A stretch of DNA of 64,000 nucleotides, from positions 1 through 64,000 of the forward strand of contig CAUZXS010002471.1 of assembly GCA_963585895.1 (NCBI GenBank). Reading direction: 5' to 3'. A program made the translations under genes and the position numbers. Source of the DNA: Sepioteuthis lessoniana (lineage: Eukaryota > Mollusca > Cephalopoda > Myopsida > Loliginidae). Below the pieces are notes generated by a model, which saw nothing but the letters and a program-made list of their open reading frames with translations, was not told where the DNA came from and searched no databases. This document shows positions 1 to 10,886 of the stretch, piece after piece; position 1 is the stretch's first letter; the number at the start of each line of letters is the position of its first letter.

Positions 1-787
1 TACTTCGTATAGCTAATATTATCATAAGCATTTTATCCGTTGCTTCAGTTATGTTAACCGTAAAATCGTAAGCTCATGCAGACGTTTACAAAAAGAACGT
101 GATTTGCAATGTAATTTGACCAAAAGCTTAAATTTATAAAGATTTATCTGTTAGTTTGTTAGTATAAATGATTAGTGTTTCATGATAGTTAACGTAGATT
201 TTTTTACTATGAATTTCCATGCTTTTCCGAAGTTTTTTTTTATATTAACGTATATAACGTGTGCACATATATATGTTTAGGACAAAAAGTATATGTGCAA
301 TGATATTTAACTAATTTTACATACCCGTTCATTCCTTTGAATTTTTACTAAAAGACGTATAACGCTAAAATGCCTACCGCTTTATACCTTTGAATTTTAA
401 CTAAATGCCTACTTTTTAACAATGTTTTACTTCGTTTAGCTTATCTCATCATAAGCATTTTATCCGTTGCTTCAGTTATGTTAACCGTAAAAATCGTAAG
501 CTCAAGCAGACGTTTACAAGAAGAACGTGATTTGCAATGTAATTTGACCAAAAGCTTTTACTTTATAAAGATTTATCTGTTAGTTTGTTAGTACAAATGA
601 TTAGTGTTTCATGATAGTTAACGTAGTTTTTTCTACTATGAATTTCCATGCTTTTCAGAAGTTTTTGATATTAACGTATATAACGTGTGCACATATATAT
701 GTTTAGGACAAAAAGTATATGTGCAATGATATTTAACTAATTTTATATGCCCGTTTATACCTTTCAATTTAAGCAAAAAGAGGTATT
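1..787 (+). repeat. Partial HOR at left edge: truncated A plus deleted B
   Basis: The window opens inside an A monomer, a few bases before its TACTTCG. B begins near 405 with the 24-bp start-removing deletion and has one extra T in GTAGTTTTTTCTAC. Confidence 0.95.
688..725. repeat. Inverted repeat with 18-nt loop (A and B monomers, representative)
   Basis: The arm TGCACATATA at 688-697 is the exact reverse complement of TATATGTGCA at 716-725, leaving an 18-nt loop. The same element is at 4019-4056 in an A monomer and recurs in essentially all A and B monomers. One 2519-bp block has CCTGTGC just before the left arm, which leaves the arm intact. The left arm overlaps the 10-bp palindrome CATATATATG. 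C monomers have lost the element. It could form a cruciform or a protein-binding dyad; the function is unknown. Confidence 0.85.
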
Positions 788-2035
788 ATGATAAAGCTAA
801 AATGCCTACTTTTTAATAATGTTTTACTTCGTTTAGCTAATACAATCATCAGCATTTTATCCGTGGCTTTAGTTAGGTTAACCGTAAATATCGTAAGGTC
901 ATGCACATGTTTGCAACAAGATCGAGATTTGCAATGTAATTTTACTAAAAACGTTTACTTTATCTGTTAGTTTTATAGTACAAATGATTAGTTTTTCCCG
1001 ATAGTTCACGTAGGTTTTCTACTATGAATATCCACTTTTTTCAGGAGTTTTTCTTTCTATTAACGAATGTTTTGGACATATGTATATTTGCAATGTTATT
1101 TAACTAATTTTACATAACCGTTCATTCATTTGACTTTTAAATAAAGACGTATTTAGATAAGGCTAAAATGCCTACCGCTTTATACCTTTGAATTTTAACT
1201 AAAAGATGTATTATGATGAAGCCTAAATACCTACTTTTTAACAATGTTTTACTTCGTTTAGCTAATATTATCATAAGCATTTAATCCGTTGCTTCAGTTA
1301 TGTTAACCGTAAAATCGTAAGCTCATGCAGACGTTTACAAAAAGAACGTGATTTGCAATGTAATTTGACCAAAAGCTTAAATTTATAAAGATTTATCTGT
1401 TAGTTTGTTAGTATAAATGATTAGTGTTTCATGATAGTTAACGTAGATTTTTTTACTATGAATTTCCATGCTTTTCCGAAGTTTTTTTTTATATTAACGT
1501 ATATAACGTGTGCACATATATATGTTTAGGACAAAAAGTATATGTGCAATGATATTTAACTAATTTTACATACCCGTTCATTCCTTTGAATTTTTACTAA
1601 AAGACGTATAACGCTAAAATGCCTACCGCTTTATACCTTTGAATTTTAACTAAATGCCTACTTTTTAACAATGTTTTACTTCGTTTAGCTTATCTCATCA
1701 TAAGCATTTTATCCGTTGCTTCAGTTATGTTAACCGTAAAAATCGTAAGCTCAAGCAGACGTTTACAAGAAGAACGTGATTTGCAATGTAATTTGACCAA
1801 AAGCTTTTACTTTATAAAGATTTATCTGTTAGTTTGTTAGTACAAATGATTAGTGTTTCATGATAGTTAACGTAGTTTTTCTACTATGAATTTCCATGCT
1901 TTTCAGAAGTTTTTGATATTAACGTATATAACGTGTGCACATATATATGTTTAGGACAAAAAGTATATGTGCAATGATATTTAACTAATTTTATATGCCC
2001 GTTTATACCTTTCAATTTAAGCAAAAAGAGGTATT
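788..2035 (+). repeat. HOR 1 (1248 bp)
   Basis: Short C with a 60-codon frame at 788-970. A starts at 1213 and carries the early-stop substitution at 1283. B near 1654 has the 24-bp deletion. Confidence 0.95.
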
Positions 2036-2236
2036 ATGATAAAGCTAAAATGCCTACTTTTTAATAATGTTTTACTTCGTTTAGCTAATACAATCATCAG
2101 CATTTTATCCGTGGCTTTAGTTAGGTTAACCGTAAATATCGTAAGGTCATGCACATGTTTGCAACAAGATCGAGATTTGCAATGTAATTTTACTAAAAAC
2201 GTTTACTTTATAAAGATTTTTCTGTTAGTTTTATAG
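2036..2236 (+). other. Satellite-borne small open frame, C type (66 codons, representative)
   Basis: This frame is present and open in 48 of the 51 C monomers, 18 in the 66-codon form and 30 in a 60-codon form ending VYFIC after a 10-bp deletion. The product would start MIKLKCLLFNNVLLRL, with a hydrophobic stretch at about residues 7-36 that could act as a signal anchor, then a polar part containing CLQQDRDLQCNFTK. Cysteines sit at 6, 39, 41 and 50. No known domain is recognised. Against the B frame I count by hand 31 base differences in 66 codons: 20 codons change the residue and 6 are synonymous. That is close to neutral expectation. The frame's preservation along the array is equally explained by sequence homogenisation, because non-coding parts are just as uniform. 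A translated product is possible but unsupported. Confidence 0.3.
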
Positions 2237-3295
2237 TACAAATGATTAGTTTTTCCCGATAGTTCACGTAGGTTTTCTACTATGAATATCCACTTTTTTC
2301 AGGAGTTTTTCTTTCTATTAACGAATGTTTTGGACATATGTATATTTGCAATGTTATTTAACTAATTTTACATAACCGTTCATTCATTTGACTTTTAAAT
2401 AAAGACGTATTTAGATAAGGCTAAAATGCCTACCGCTTTATACCTTTGAATTTTAACTAAAAGATGTATTATGATGAAGCCTAAATACCTACTTTTTAAC
2501 AATGTTTTACTTCGTTTAGCTAATATTAGCTAATAAGCATTTAATCCGTTGCTTCAGTTATGTTAACCGTAAAATCGTAAGCTCATGCAGACGTTTACAA
2601 AAAGAACGTGATTTGCAATGTAATTTGACCAAAAGCTTAAATTTATAAAGATTTATCTGTTAGTTTGTTAGTATAAATGATTAGTGTTTCATGATAGTTA
2701 ACGTAGATTTTTTTACTATGAATTTCCATGCTTTTCCGAAGTTTTTTTTTATATTAACGTATATAACGTGTGCACATATATATGTTTAGGACAAAAAGTA
2801 TATGTGCAATGATATTTAACTAATTTTACATACCCGTTCATTCCTTTGAATTTTTACTAAAAGACGTATAACGCTAAAATGCCTACCGCTTTATACCTTT
2901 GAATTTTAACTAAATGCCTACTTTTTAACAATGTTTTACTTCGTTTAGCTTATCTCATCATAAGCATTTTATCCGTTGCTTCAGTTATGTTAACCGTAAA
3001 AATCGTAAGCTCAAGCAGACGTTTACAAGAAGAACGTGATTTGCAATATAATTTGACCAAAAGCTTTTACTTTATAAAGATTTATCTGTTAGTTTGTTAG
3101 TACAAATGATTAGTGTTTCATGATAGTTAACGTAGTTTTTCTACTATGAATTTCCATGCTTTTCAGAAGTTTTTGATATTAACGTATATAACGTGTGCAC
3201 ATATATATGTTTAGGACAAAAAGTATATGTGCAATGATATTTAACTAATTTTATATGCCCGTTTATACCTTTCAATTTAAGCAAAAAGAGGTATT
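2036..3295 (+). repeat. HOR 2 (1260 bp)
   Basis: Long C with a 66-codon frame at 2036-2236. A starts at 2471 and has a unique 2-bp insertion (TATTAGCTAATAAGC near 2525) plus the early stop at 2543. B is deleted and has a private TGCAATATAATTTG. Confidence 0.95.
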
Positions 3296-3720
3296 ATGAT
3301 AAAGCTAAAATGCCTACTTTTTAATAATGTTTTACTTCGTTTAGCTAATACAATCATCAGCATTTTATCCGTGGCTTTAGTTAGGTTAACCGTAAATATC
3401 GTAAGGTCATGCACATGTTTGCAACAAGATCGAGATTTGCAATGTAATTTTACTAAAAACGTTTACTTTATCTGTTAGTTTTATAGTACAAATGATTAGT
3501 TTTTCCCGATAGTTCACGTAGGTTTTCTACTATGAATATCCACTTTTTTCAGGAGTTTTTCTTTCTATTAACGAATGTTTTGGACATATGTATATTTGCA
3601 ATGTTATTTAACTAATTTTACATAACCGTTCATTCATTTGACTTTTAAATAAAGACGTATTTAGATAAGGCTAAAATGCCTACCGCTTTATACCTTTGAA
3701 TTTTAACTAAAAGATGTATT

Positions 3721-3828
3721 ATGATGAAGCCTAAATACCTACTTTTTAACAATGTTTTACTTCGTTTAGCTAATATTATCATAAGCATTTTATCCGTTGC
3801 TTCAGTTATGTTAACCGTAAAATCGTAA
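3721..3828 (+). pseudogene. Frameshifted counterpart of the small frame in A monomers (representative)
   Basis: The A monomer starts a frame beginning MMKPKYLLFNNVLLRLAN that parallels B and C but stops after 35 codons, because one A is missing from the run before TCGTAAG. The same lesion is present in every A monomer I followed, so it predates spread of the trimer. At 1283, 2543 and 7591 a T-to-A change creates an even earlier stop (ATTTAATCC). Confidence 0.6.
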
Positions 3829-4161
3829 GCTCATGCAGACGTTTACAAAAAGAACGTGATTTGCAATGTAATTTGACCAAAAGCTTAAATTTATAAAGAT
3901 TTATCTGTTAGTTTGTTAGTATAAATGATTAGTGTTTCATGATAGTTAACGTAGATTTTTTTACTATGAATTTCCATGCTTTTCCGAAGTTTTTTTTTAT
4001 ATTAACGTATATAACGTGTGCACATATATATGTTTAGGACAAAAAGTATATGTGCAATGATATTTAACTAATTTTACATACCCGTTCATTCCTTTGAATT
4101 TTTACTAAAAGACGTATAACGCTAAAATGCCTACCGCTTTATACCTTTGAATTTTAACTAA
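3721..4161 (+). repeat. Reference A monomer (about 440-450 bp)
   Basis: This is a representative A monomer. It begins ATGATGAAGCCTAAATACC and is close to B in sequence, but its reading frame is broken by a missing A (GTAAAATCG against GTAAAAATCG in B). It has AAGCTTAAATTTATAAAG where B has AAGCTTTTACTTTATAAAG. It occurs in two linked forms. One has GTTTAGG and a longer T tract and precedes a B with the 24-bp deletion. The other has GTTCAGG and a T tract one base shorter and precedes an undeleted B. Confidence 0.95.
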
Positions 4162-4873
4162 ATGCCTACTTTTTAACAATGTTTTACTTCGTTTAGCTTA
4201 TCTCATCATAAGCATTTTATCCGTTGCTTCAGTTATGTTAACCGTAAAAATCGTAAGCTCAAGCAGACGTTTACAAGAAGAACGTGATTTGCAATGTAAT
4301 TTGACCAAAAGCTTTTACTTTATAAAGATTTATCTGTTAGTTTGTTAGTACAAATGATTAGTGTTTCATGATAGTTAACGTAGTTTTTCTACTATGAATT
4401 TCCATGCTTTTCAGAAGTTTTTGATATTAACGTATATAACGTGTGCACATATATATGTTTAGGACAAAAAGTATATGTGCAATGATATTTAACTAATTTT
4501 ATATGCCCGTTTATACCTTTCAATTTAAGCAAAAAGAGGTATTATGATAAAGCTAAAATGCCTACTTTTTAATAATGTTTTACTTCGTTTAGCTAATACA
4601 ATCATCAGCATTTTATCCGTGGCTTTAGTTAGGTTAACCGTAAATATCGTAAGGTCATGCACATGTTTGCAACAAGATCGAGATTTGCAATGTAATTTTA
4701 CTAAAAACGTTTACTTTATCTGTTAGTTTTATAGTACAAATGATTAGTTTTTCCCGATAGTTCACGTAGGTTTTTTACTATGAATATCCACTTTTTTCAG
4801 GAGTTTTTCTTTCTATTAACGAATGTTTTGGACATATGTATATTTGCAATGTTATTTAACTAATTTTACATAA

Positions 4874-4990
4874 CCGTTCATTCATTTGACTTTTAAATAA
4901 AGACGTATTTAGATAAGGCTAAAATGCCTACCGCTTTATACCTTTGAATTTTAACTAAAAGATGTATTATGATGAAGCCTAAATACCTAC
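4874..4990 (+). repeat. Internal 57/60-bp degenerate direct repeat at the C/A boundary (representative)
   Basis: Copy 1 (4874-4930) runs from CCGTTCATTC through GGCTAAAATGCCTA. Copy 2 (4931-4990) runs from CCGCTTTATACC through GCCTAAATACCTAC. Both contain a tail-like TTTGA..TTTTAA segment, then AAAGAYGTATT, then a monomer-start-like CTAAAATGCC or CTAAATACC. The first copy thus resembles a monomer end joined to a monomer start, left inside C. Confidence 0.75.
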
Positions 4991-5328
4991 TTTTTAACAA
5001 TGTTTTACTTCGTTTAGCTAATATTATCATAAGCATTTTATCCGTTGCTTCAGTTATGTTAGCCGTAAAATCGTAAGCTCATGCAGACGTTTACAAAAAG
5101 AACGTGATTTGCAATGTAATTTGACCAAAAGCTTAAATTTATAAAGATTTATCTGTTAGTTTGTTAGTATAAATGATTAGTGTTTCATGATAGTTAACGT
5201 AGATTTTTTTACTATGAATTTCCATGCTTTTCCGAAGTTTTTTTTATATTAACGTATATAACGTGTGCACATATATATGTTCAGGACAAAAAGTATATGT
5301 GCAATGATATTTAACTAATTTTAAATAC

Positions 5329-5440
5329 CCGTTCATTCCTTTGAATTTTTACTAAAAGACGTATAACGCTAAAATGCCTACCGCTTTATACCTTTGAGAT
5401 TTAACTAAAAGATGTATTATGATGGGGCCTAAATGGCTAC
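5329..5440 (+). repeat. Internal degenerate direct repeat at the A/B boundary (representative)
   Basis: The arrangement matches that at the end of C. The first copy (5329-5380) runs from CCGTTCATTCC to CGCTAAAATGCCTA. The second (5381-5440) runs from CCGCTTTATACC to CCTAAATGGCTAC. B has only a single such segment before the next C, which accounts for most of the length difference between A (450 bp) and B (396 bp). Confidence 0.75.
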
Positions 5441-5619
5441 TTTTTAACAATGTTTTACTTCGTTTAGCTTATCTCATCATAAGCATTTTATCCGTTGCTT
5501 CAGTTATGTTAACCGTAAAAATCGTAAGCTCAAGCAGACGTTTACAAGAAGAACGTGATTTGCAATGTAATTTGACCAAAAGCTTTTACTTTATAAAGAT
5601 TTATCTGTTAGTTTGTTAG
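5419..5619 (+). other. Satellite-borne small open frame, B type (66 codons, representative)
   Basis: This frame is open in 23 B monomers, starting at 5419, 6690, 9219, 10491, 11762, 14280, 18057, 20567, 25591, 28110, 31471, 33361, 35251, 36533, 39499, 43269, 46235, 50005, 53774, 55045, 56326, 57597 and 58879. The product would start MMGPKWLLFNNVLLRL, with a hydrophobic segment at about residues 7-36, then a charged part RRLQEERDLQCNLTK and a hydrophobic end. Five copies (31471, 33361, 35251, 55045, 57597) stop at codon 64 because TTA became TGA. In the other B monomers a 24-bp deletion removes the start. It is 46/66 identical to the C frame. No family is recognised, and I do not call it a gene. 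Confidence 0.3.
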
Positions 5620-5814
5620 TACAAATGATTGGTGTTTCATGATAGTTAACGTAGTTTTTCTACTATGAATTTCCATGCTTTTCAGAAGTTTTTGATATTA
5701 ACGTATATAACGTGTGCACATATATATGTTTAGGACAAAAAGTATATGTGCAATGATATTTAACTAATTTTATATGCCCGTTTATACCTTTCAATTTAAG
5801 CAAAAAGAGGTATT
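5419..5814 (+). repeat. Reference B monomer, undeleted form (396 bp)
   Basis: This is a representative full-length B monomer, the shortest of the three types. It begins ATGATGGGGCCTAAATGG, keeps a 66-codon open frame, carries the 10-bp inverted repeat, and passes straight from its tail (TTATATGCCCGTTTATACC) into the next C. It lacks the extra 50-60 bp internal duplication seen at the 3' ends of A and C. It may therefore be nearest the ancestral monomer length; that is inference. Confidence 0.93.
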
Positions 5815-7085
5815 ATGATAAAGCTAAAATGCCTACTTTTTAATAATGTTTTACTTCGTTTAGCTAATACAATCATCAGCATTTTATCCGTGGCTTTAGT
5901 TAGGTTAACCGTAAATATCGTAAGGTCATGCACATGTTTGCAACAAGATCGAGATTTGCAATGTAATTTTACTAAAAACGTTTACTTTATCTGTTAGTTT
6001 TATAGTACAAATGATTAGTTTTTCCCGATAGTTCACGTAGGTTTTTTACTATGAATATCCACTTTTTTCAGGAGTTTTTCTTTCTATTAACGAATGTTTT
6101 GGACATATGTATATTTGCAATGTTATTTAACTAATTTTACATAACCGTTCATTCATTTGACTTTTAAATAAAGACGTATTTAGATAAGGCTAAAATGCCT
6201 ACCGCTTTATACCTTTGAATTTTAACTAAAAGATGTATTATGATGAAGCCTAAATACCTACTTTTTAACAATGTTTTACTTCGTTTAGCTAATATTATCA
6301 TAAGCATTTTATCCGTTGCTTCAGTTATGTTAGCCGTAAAATCGTAAGCTCATGCAGACGTTTACAAAAAGAACGTGATTTGCAATGTAATTTGACCAAA
6401 AGCTTAAATTTATAAAGATTTATCTGTTAGTTTGTTAGTATAAATGATTAGTGTTTCATGATAGTTAACGTAGATTTTTTTACTATGAATTTCCATGCTT
6501 TTCCGAAGTTTTTTTTATATTAACGTATATAACGTGTGCACATATATATGTTCAGGACAAAAAGTATATGTGCAATGATATTTAACTAATTTTAAATACC
6601 CGTTCATTCCTTTGAATTTTTACTAAAAGACGTATAACGCTAAAATGCCTACCGCTTTATACCTTTGAGATTTAACTAAAAGATGTATTATGATGGGGCC
6701 TAAATGGCTACTTTTTAACAATGTTTTACTTCGTTTAGCTTATCTCATCATAAGCATTTTATCCGTTGCTTCAGTTATGTTAACCGTAAAAATCGTAAGC
6801 TCAAGCAGACGTTTACAAGAAGAACGTGATTTGCAATGTAATTTGACCAAAAGCTTTTACTTTATAAAGATTTATCTGTTAGTTTGTTAGTACAAATGAT
6901 TGGTGTTTCATGATAGTTAACGTAGTTTTTCTACTATGAATTTCCATGCTTTTCAGAAGTTTTTGATATTAACGTATATAACGTGTGCACATATATATGT
7001 TTAGGACAAAAAGTATATGTGCAATGATATTTAACTAATTTTATATGCCCGTTTATACCTTTCAATTTAAGCAAAAAGAGGTATT
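5815..7085 (+). repeat. HOR 5 (1271 bp)
   Basis: Short C with a frame at 5815-5997. Undeleted B with a frame at 6690-6890. It carries the same private A and B changes (6333, 6902) as HOR 4, exactly 1271 bp away, which marks a recent tandem duplication of one unit. Confidence 0.95.
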
Positions 7086-7520
7086 ATGATAAAGCTAAAA
7101 TGCCTACTTTTTAATAATGTTTTACTTCGTTTAGCTAATACAATCATCAGCATTTTATCCGTGGCTTTAGTTAGGTTAACCGTAAATATCGTAAGGTCAT
7201 GCACATGTTTGCAACAAGATCGAGATTTGCAATGTAATTTTACTAAAAACGTTTACTTTATAAAGATTTTTCTGTTAGTTTTATAGTACAAATGATTAGT
7301 TTTTCCCGATAGTTCACGTAGGTTTTCTACTATGAATATCCACTTTTTTCAGGAGTTTTTCTTTCTATTAACGAATGTTTTGGACATATGTATATTTGCA
7401 ATGTTATTTAACTAATTTTACATAACCGTTCATTCATTTGACTTTTAAATAAAGACGTATTTAGATAAGGCTAAAATGCCTACCGCTTTATACCTTTGAA
7501 TTTTAACTAAAAGATGTATT
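7086..7520 (+). repeat. Reference C monomer, long form (435 bp)
   Basis: This is a representative C monomer. It opens with an ATG five bases after a purine-rich AGAGG, carries a 66-codon open frame, then an AT-rich tail that contains CTTTTAAATAAAGACG, with an AATAAA hexamer. It ends with a partial repeat of a monomer junction. C lacks the 10-bp inverted repeat found in A and B and has an 8-bp palindrome ACATATGT in its place. The short form (425 bp) lacks 10 bp between TTTACTTTAT and CTGTTAG. Confidence 0.95.
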
Positions 7521-8343
7521 ATGATGAAGCCTAAATACCTACTTTTTAACAATGTTTTACTTCGTTTAGCTAATATTATCATAAGCATTTAATCCGTTGC
7601 TTCAGTTATGTTAACCGTAAAATCGTAAGCTCATGCAGACGTTTACAAAAAGAACGTGATTTGCAATGTAATTTGACCAAAAGCTTAAATTTATAAAGAT
7701 TTATCTGTTAGTTTGTTAGTATAAATGATTAGTGTTTCATGATAGTTAACGTAGATTTTTTTACTATGAATTTCCATGCTTTTCCGAAGTTTTTTTTTAT
7801 ATTAACGTATATAACGTGTGCACATATATATGTTTAGGACAAAAAGTATATGTGCAATGATATTTAACTAATTTTACATACCCGTTCATTCCTTTGAATT
7901 TTTACTAAAAGACGTATAACGCTAAAATGCCTACCGCTTTATACCTTTGAATTTTAACTAAATGCCTACTTTTTAACAATGTTTTACTTCGTTTAGCTTA
8001 TCTCATCATAAGCATTTTATCCGTTGCTTCAGTTATGTTAACCGTAAAAATCGTAAGCTCAAGCAGACGTTTACAAGAAGAACGTGATTTGCAATGTAAT
8101 TTGACCAAAAGCTTTTACTTTATAAAGATTTATCTGTTAGTTTGTTAGTACAAATGATTAGTGTTTCATGATAGTTAACGTAGTTTTTCTACTATGAATT
8201 TCCATGCTTTTCAGAAGTTTTTGATATTAACGTATATAACGTGTGCACATATATATGTTTAGGACAAAAAGTATATGTGCAATGATATTTAACTAATTTT
8301 ATATGCCCGTTTATACCTTTCAATTTAAGCAAAAAGAGGTATT
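7086..8343 (+). repeat. HOR 6 (1258 bp)
   Basis: Long C with a frame at 7086-7286. A starts at 7521 with the early stop at 7591, shared with HORs 1 and 2. B is deleted. Confidence 0.95.
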
Positions 8344-9614
8344 ATGATAAAGCTAAAATGCCTACTTTTTAATAATGTTTTACTTCGTTTAGCTAATACA
8401 ATCATCAGCATTTTATCCGTGGCTTTAGTTAGGTTAACCGTAAATATCGTAAGGTCATGCACATGTTTGCAACAAGATCGAGATTTGCAATGTAATTTTA
8501 CTAAAAACGTTTACTTTATCTGTTAGTTTTATAGTACAAATGATTAGTTTTTCCCGATAGTTCACGTAGGTTTTCTACTATGAATATCCACTTTTTTCAG
8601 GAGTTTTTCTTTCTATTAACGAATGTTTTGGACATATGTATATTTGCAATGTTATTTAACTAATTTTACATAACCGTTCATTCATTTGACTTTTAAATAA
8701 AGACGTATTTAGATAAGGCTAAAATGCCTACCGCTTTATACCTTTGAATTTTAACTAAAAGATGTATTATGATGAAGCCTAAATACCTACTTTTTAACAA
8801 TGTTTTACTTCGTTTAGCTAATATTATCATAAGCATTTTATCCGTTGCTTCAGTTATGTTAACCGTAAAATCGTAAGCTCATGCAGACGTTTACAAAAAG
8901 AACGTGATTTGCAATGTAATTTGACCAAAAGCTTAAATTTATAAAGATTTATCTGTTAGTTTGTTAGTATAAATGATTAGTGTTTCATGATAGTTAACGT
9001 AGATTTTTTTACTATGAATTTCCATGCTTTTCCGAAGTTTTTTTTATATTAACGTATATAACGTGTGCACATATATATGTTCAGGACAAAAAGTATATGT
9101 GCAATGATATTTAACTAATTTTAAATACCCGTTCATTCCTTTGAATTTTTACTAAAAGACGTATAACGCTAAAATGCCTACCGCTTTATACCTTTGAGAT
9201 TTAACTAAAAGATGTATTATGATGGGGCCTAAATGGCTACTTTTTAACAATGTTTTACTTCGTTTAGCTTATCTCATCATAAGCATTTTATCCGTTGCTT
9301 CAGTTATGTTAACCGTAAAAATCGTAAGCTCAAGCAGACGTTTACAAGAAGAACGTGATTTGCAATGTAATTTGACCAAAAGCTTTTACTTTATAAAGAT
9401 TTATCTGTTAGTTTGTTAGTACAAATGATTAGTGTTTCATGATAGTTAACGTAGTTTTTCTACTATGAATTTCCATGCTTTTCAGAAGTTTTTGATATTA
9501 ACGTATATAACGTGTGCACATATATATGTTTAGGACAAAAAGTATATGTGCAATGATATTTAACTAATTTTATATGCCCGTTTATACCTTTCAATTTAAG
9601 CAAAAAGAGGTATT
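8344..9614 (+). repeat. HOR 7 (1271 bp)
   Basis: Short C with a frame at 8344-8526. Undeleted B with a frame at 9219-9419. A has the TTTTAAATACCC variant seen also in HORs 4 and 5, but not their TTAGCCG. Confidence 0.95.
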
Positions 9615-10886
9615 ATGATAAAGCTAAAATGCCTACTTTTTAATAATGTTTTACTTCGTTTAGCTAATACAATCATCAGCATTTTATCCGTGGCTTTAGT
9701 TAGGTTAACCGTAAATATCGTAAGGTCATGCACATGTTTGCAACAAGATCGAGATTTGCAATGTAATTTTACTAAAAACGTTTACTTTATCTGTTAGTTT
9801 TATAGTACAAATGATTAGTTTTTCCCGATAGTTCACGTAGGTTTTCTACTATGAATATCCACTTTTTTCAGGAGTTTTTCTTTCTATTAACGAATGTTTT
9901 GGACATATGTATATTTGCAATGTTATTTAACTAATTTTACATAACCGTTCATTCATTTGACTTTTAAATAAAGACGTATTTAGATAAGGCTAAAATGCCT
10001 ACCGCTTTATACCTTTGAATTTTAACTAAAAGATGTATTATGATGAAGCCTAAATACCTACTTTTTAACAATTGTCTTACTTCGTTTAGCTAATATTATC
10101 ATAAGCATTTTATCCGTTGCTTCAGTTATGTTAACCGTAAAATCGTAAGCTCATGCAGACGTTTACAAAAAGAACGTGATTTGCAATGTAATTTGACCAA
10201 AAGCTTAAATTTATAAAGATTTATCTGTTAGTTTGTTAGTATAAATGATTAGTGTTTCATGATAGTTAACGTAGATTTTTTTACTATGAATTTCCATGCT
10301 TTTCCGAAGTTTTTTTTATATTAACGTATATAACGTGTGCACATATATATGTTCAGGACAAAAAGTATATGTGCAATGATATTTAACTAATTTTACATAC
10401 CCGTTCATTCCTTTGAATTTTTACTAAAAGACGTATAACGCTAAAATGCCTACCGCTTTATACCTTTGAGATTTAACTAAAAGATGTGTTATGATGGGGC
10501 CTAAATGGCTACTTTTTAACAATGTTTTACTTCGTTTAGCTTATCTCATCATAAGCATTTTATCCGTTGCTTCAGTTATGTTAACCGTAAAAATCGTAAG
10601 CTCAAGCAGACGTTTACAAGAAGAACGTGATTTGCAATGTAATTTGACCAAAAGCTTTTACTTTATAAAGATTTATCTGTTAGTTTGTTAGTACAAATGA
10701 TTAGTGTTTCATGATAGTTAACGTAGTTTTTCTACTATGAATTTCCATGCTTTTCAGAAGTTTTTGATATTAACGTATATAACGTGTGCACATATATATG
10801 TTTAGGACAAAAAGTATATGTGCAATGATATTTAACTAATTTTATATGCCCGTTTATACCTTTCAATTTAAGCAAAAAGAGGTATT
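9615..10886 (+). repeat. HOR 8 (1272 bp)
   Basis: Short C with a frame at 9615-9797. A has CAATTGTCTTAC near 10070 instead of CAATGTTTTAC, one base longer. Undeleted B with a frame at 10491-10691, preceded by the GATGTGTT leader variant. Confidence 0.95.

Larger units (their letters stand above)
3296..4543 (+). repeat. HOR 3 (1248 bp)
   Basis: Short C with a frame at 3296-3478. A starts at 3721. B near 4162 has the 24-bp deletion. This is the consensus short-C, deleted-B type. Confidence 0.95.
4544..5814 (+). repeat. HOR 4 (1271 bp)
   Basis: Short C with a frame at 4544-4726. A starts at 4969 and has TTAGCCG at 5062. B is undeleted with a frame at 5419-5619 and GATTGGTG at 5631. It shares these private changes with HOR 5. 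Confidence 0.95.
4544..7085 (+). repeat. Recent single-unit duplication (HORs 4 and 5)
   Basis: Two adjacent 1271-bp units share TTAGCCG (5062, 6333) and GATTGGTG (5631, 6902), found in no other unit I examined. Confidence 0.88.

Noticed and set aside
775-795. Shine-Dalgarno-like AGAGG five bases before the C ATG, hinting at a bacterial gene
   Set aside because: A 64 kb head-to-tail array of non-genic 1.25 kb units is not bacterial in character, and A and B have GATGTATT at the same place. The match is short and probably chance.
970-1010. CENP-B box in the C tail around TTTTCCCGATAGTTCACG
   Set aside because: On the reverse strand only the CGGGA half fits the box. The TTCG half and the central A do not, so no CENP-B site is supported.
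5200-5240. Variable T tracts as a regulatory slippage switch
   Set aside because: Length differences of one T (for example before ATATTAACG) follow the A/B haplotypes and lie outside the open frames. Ordinary slippage explains them.
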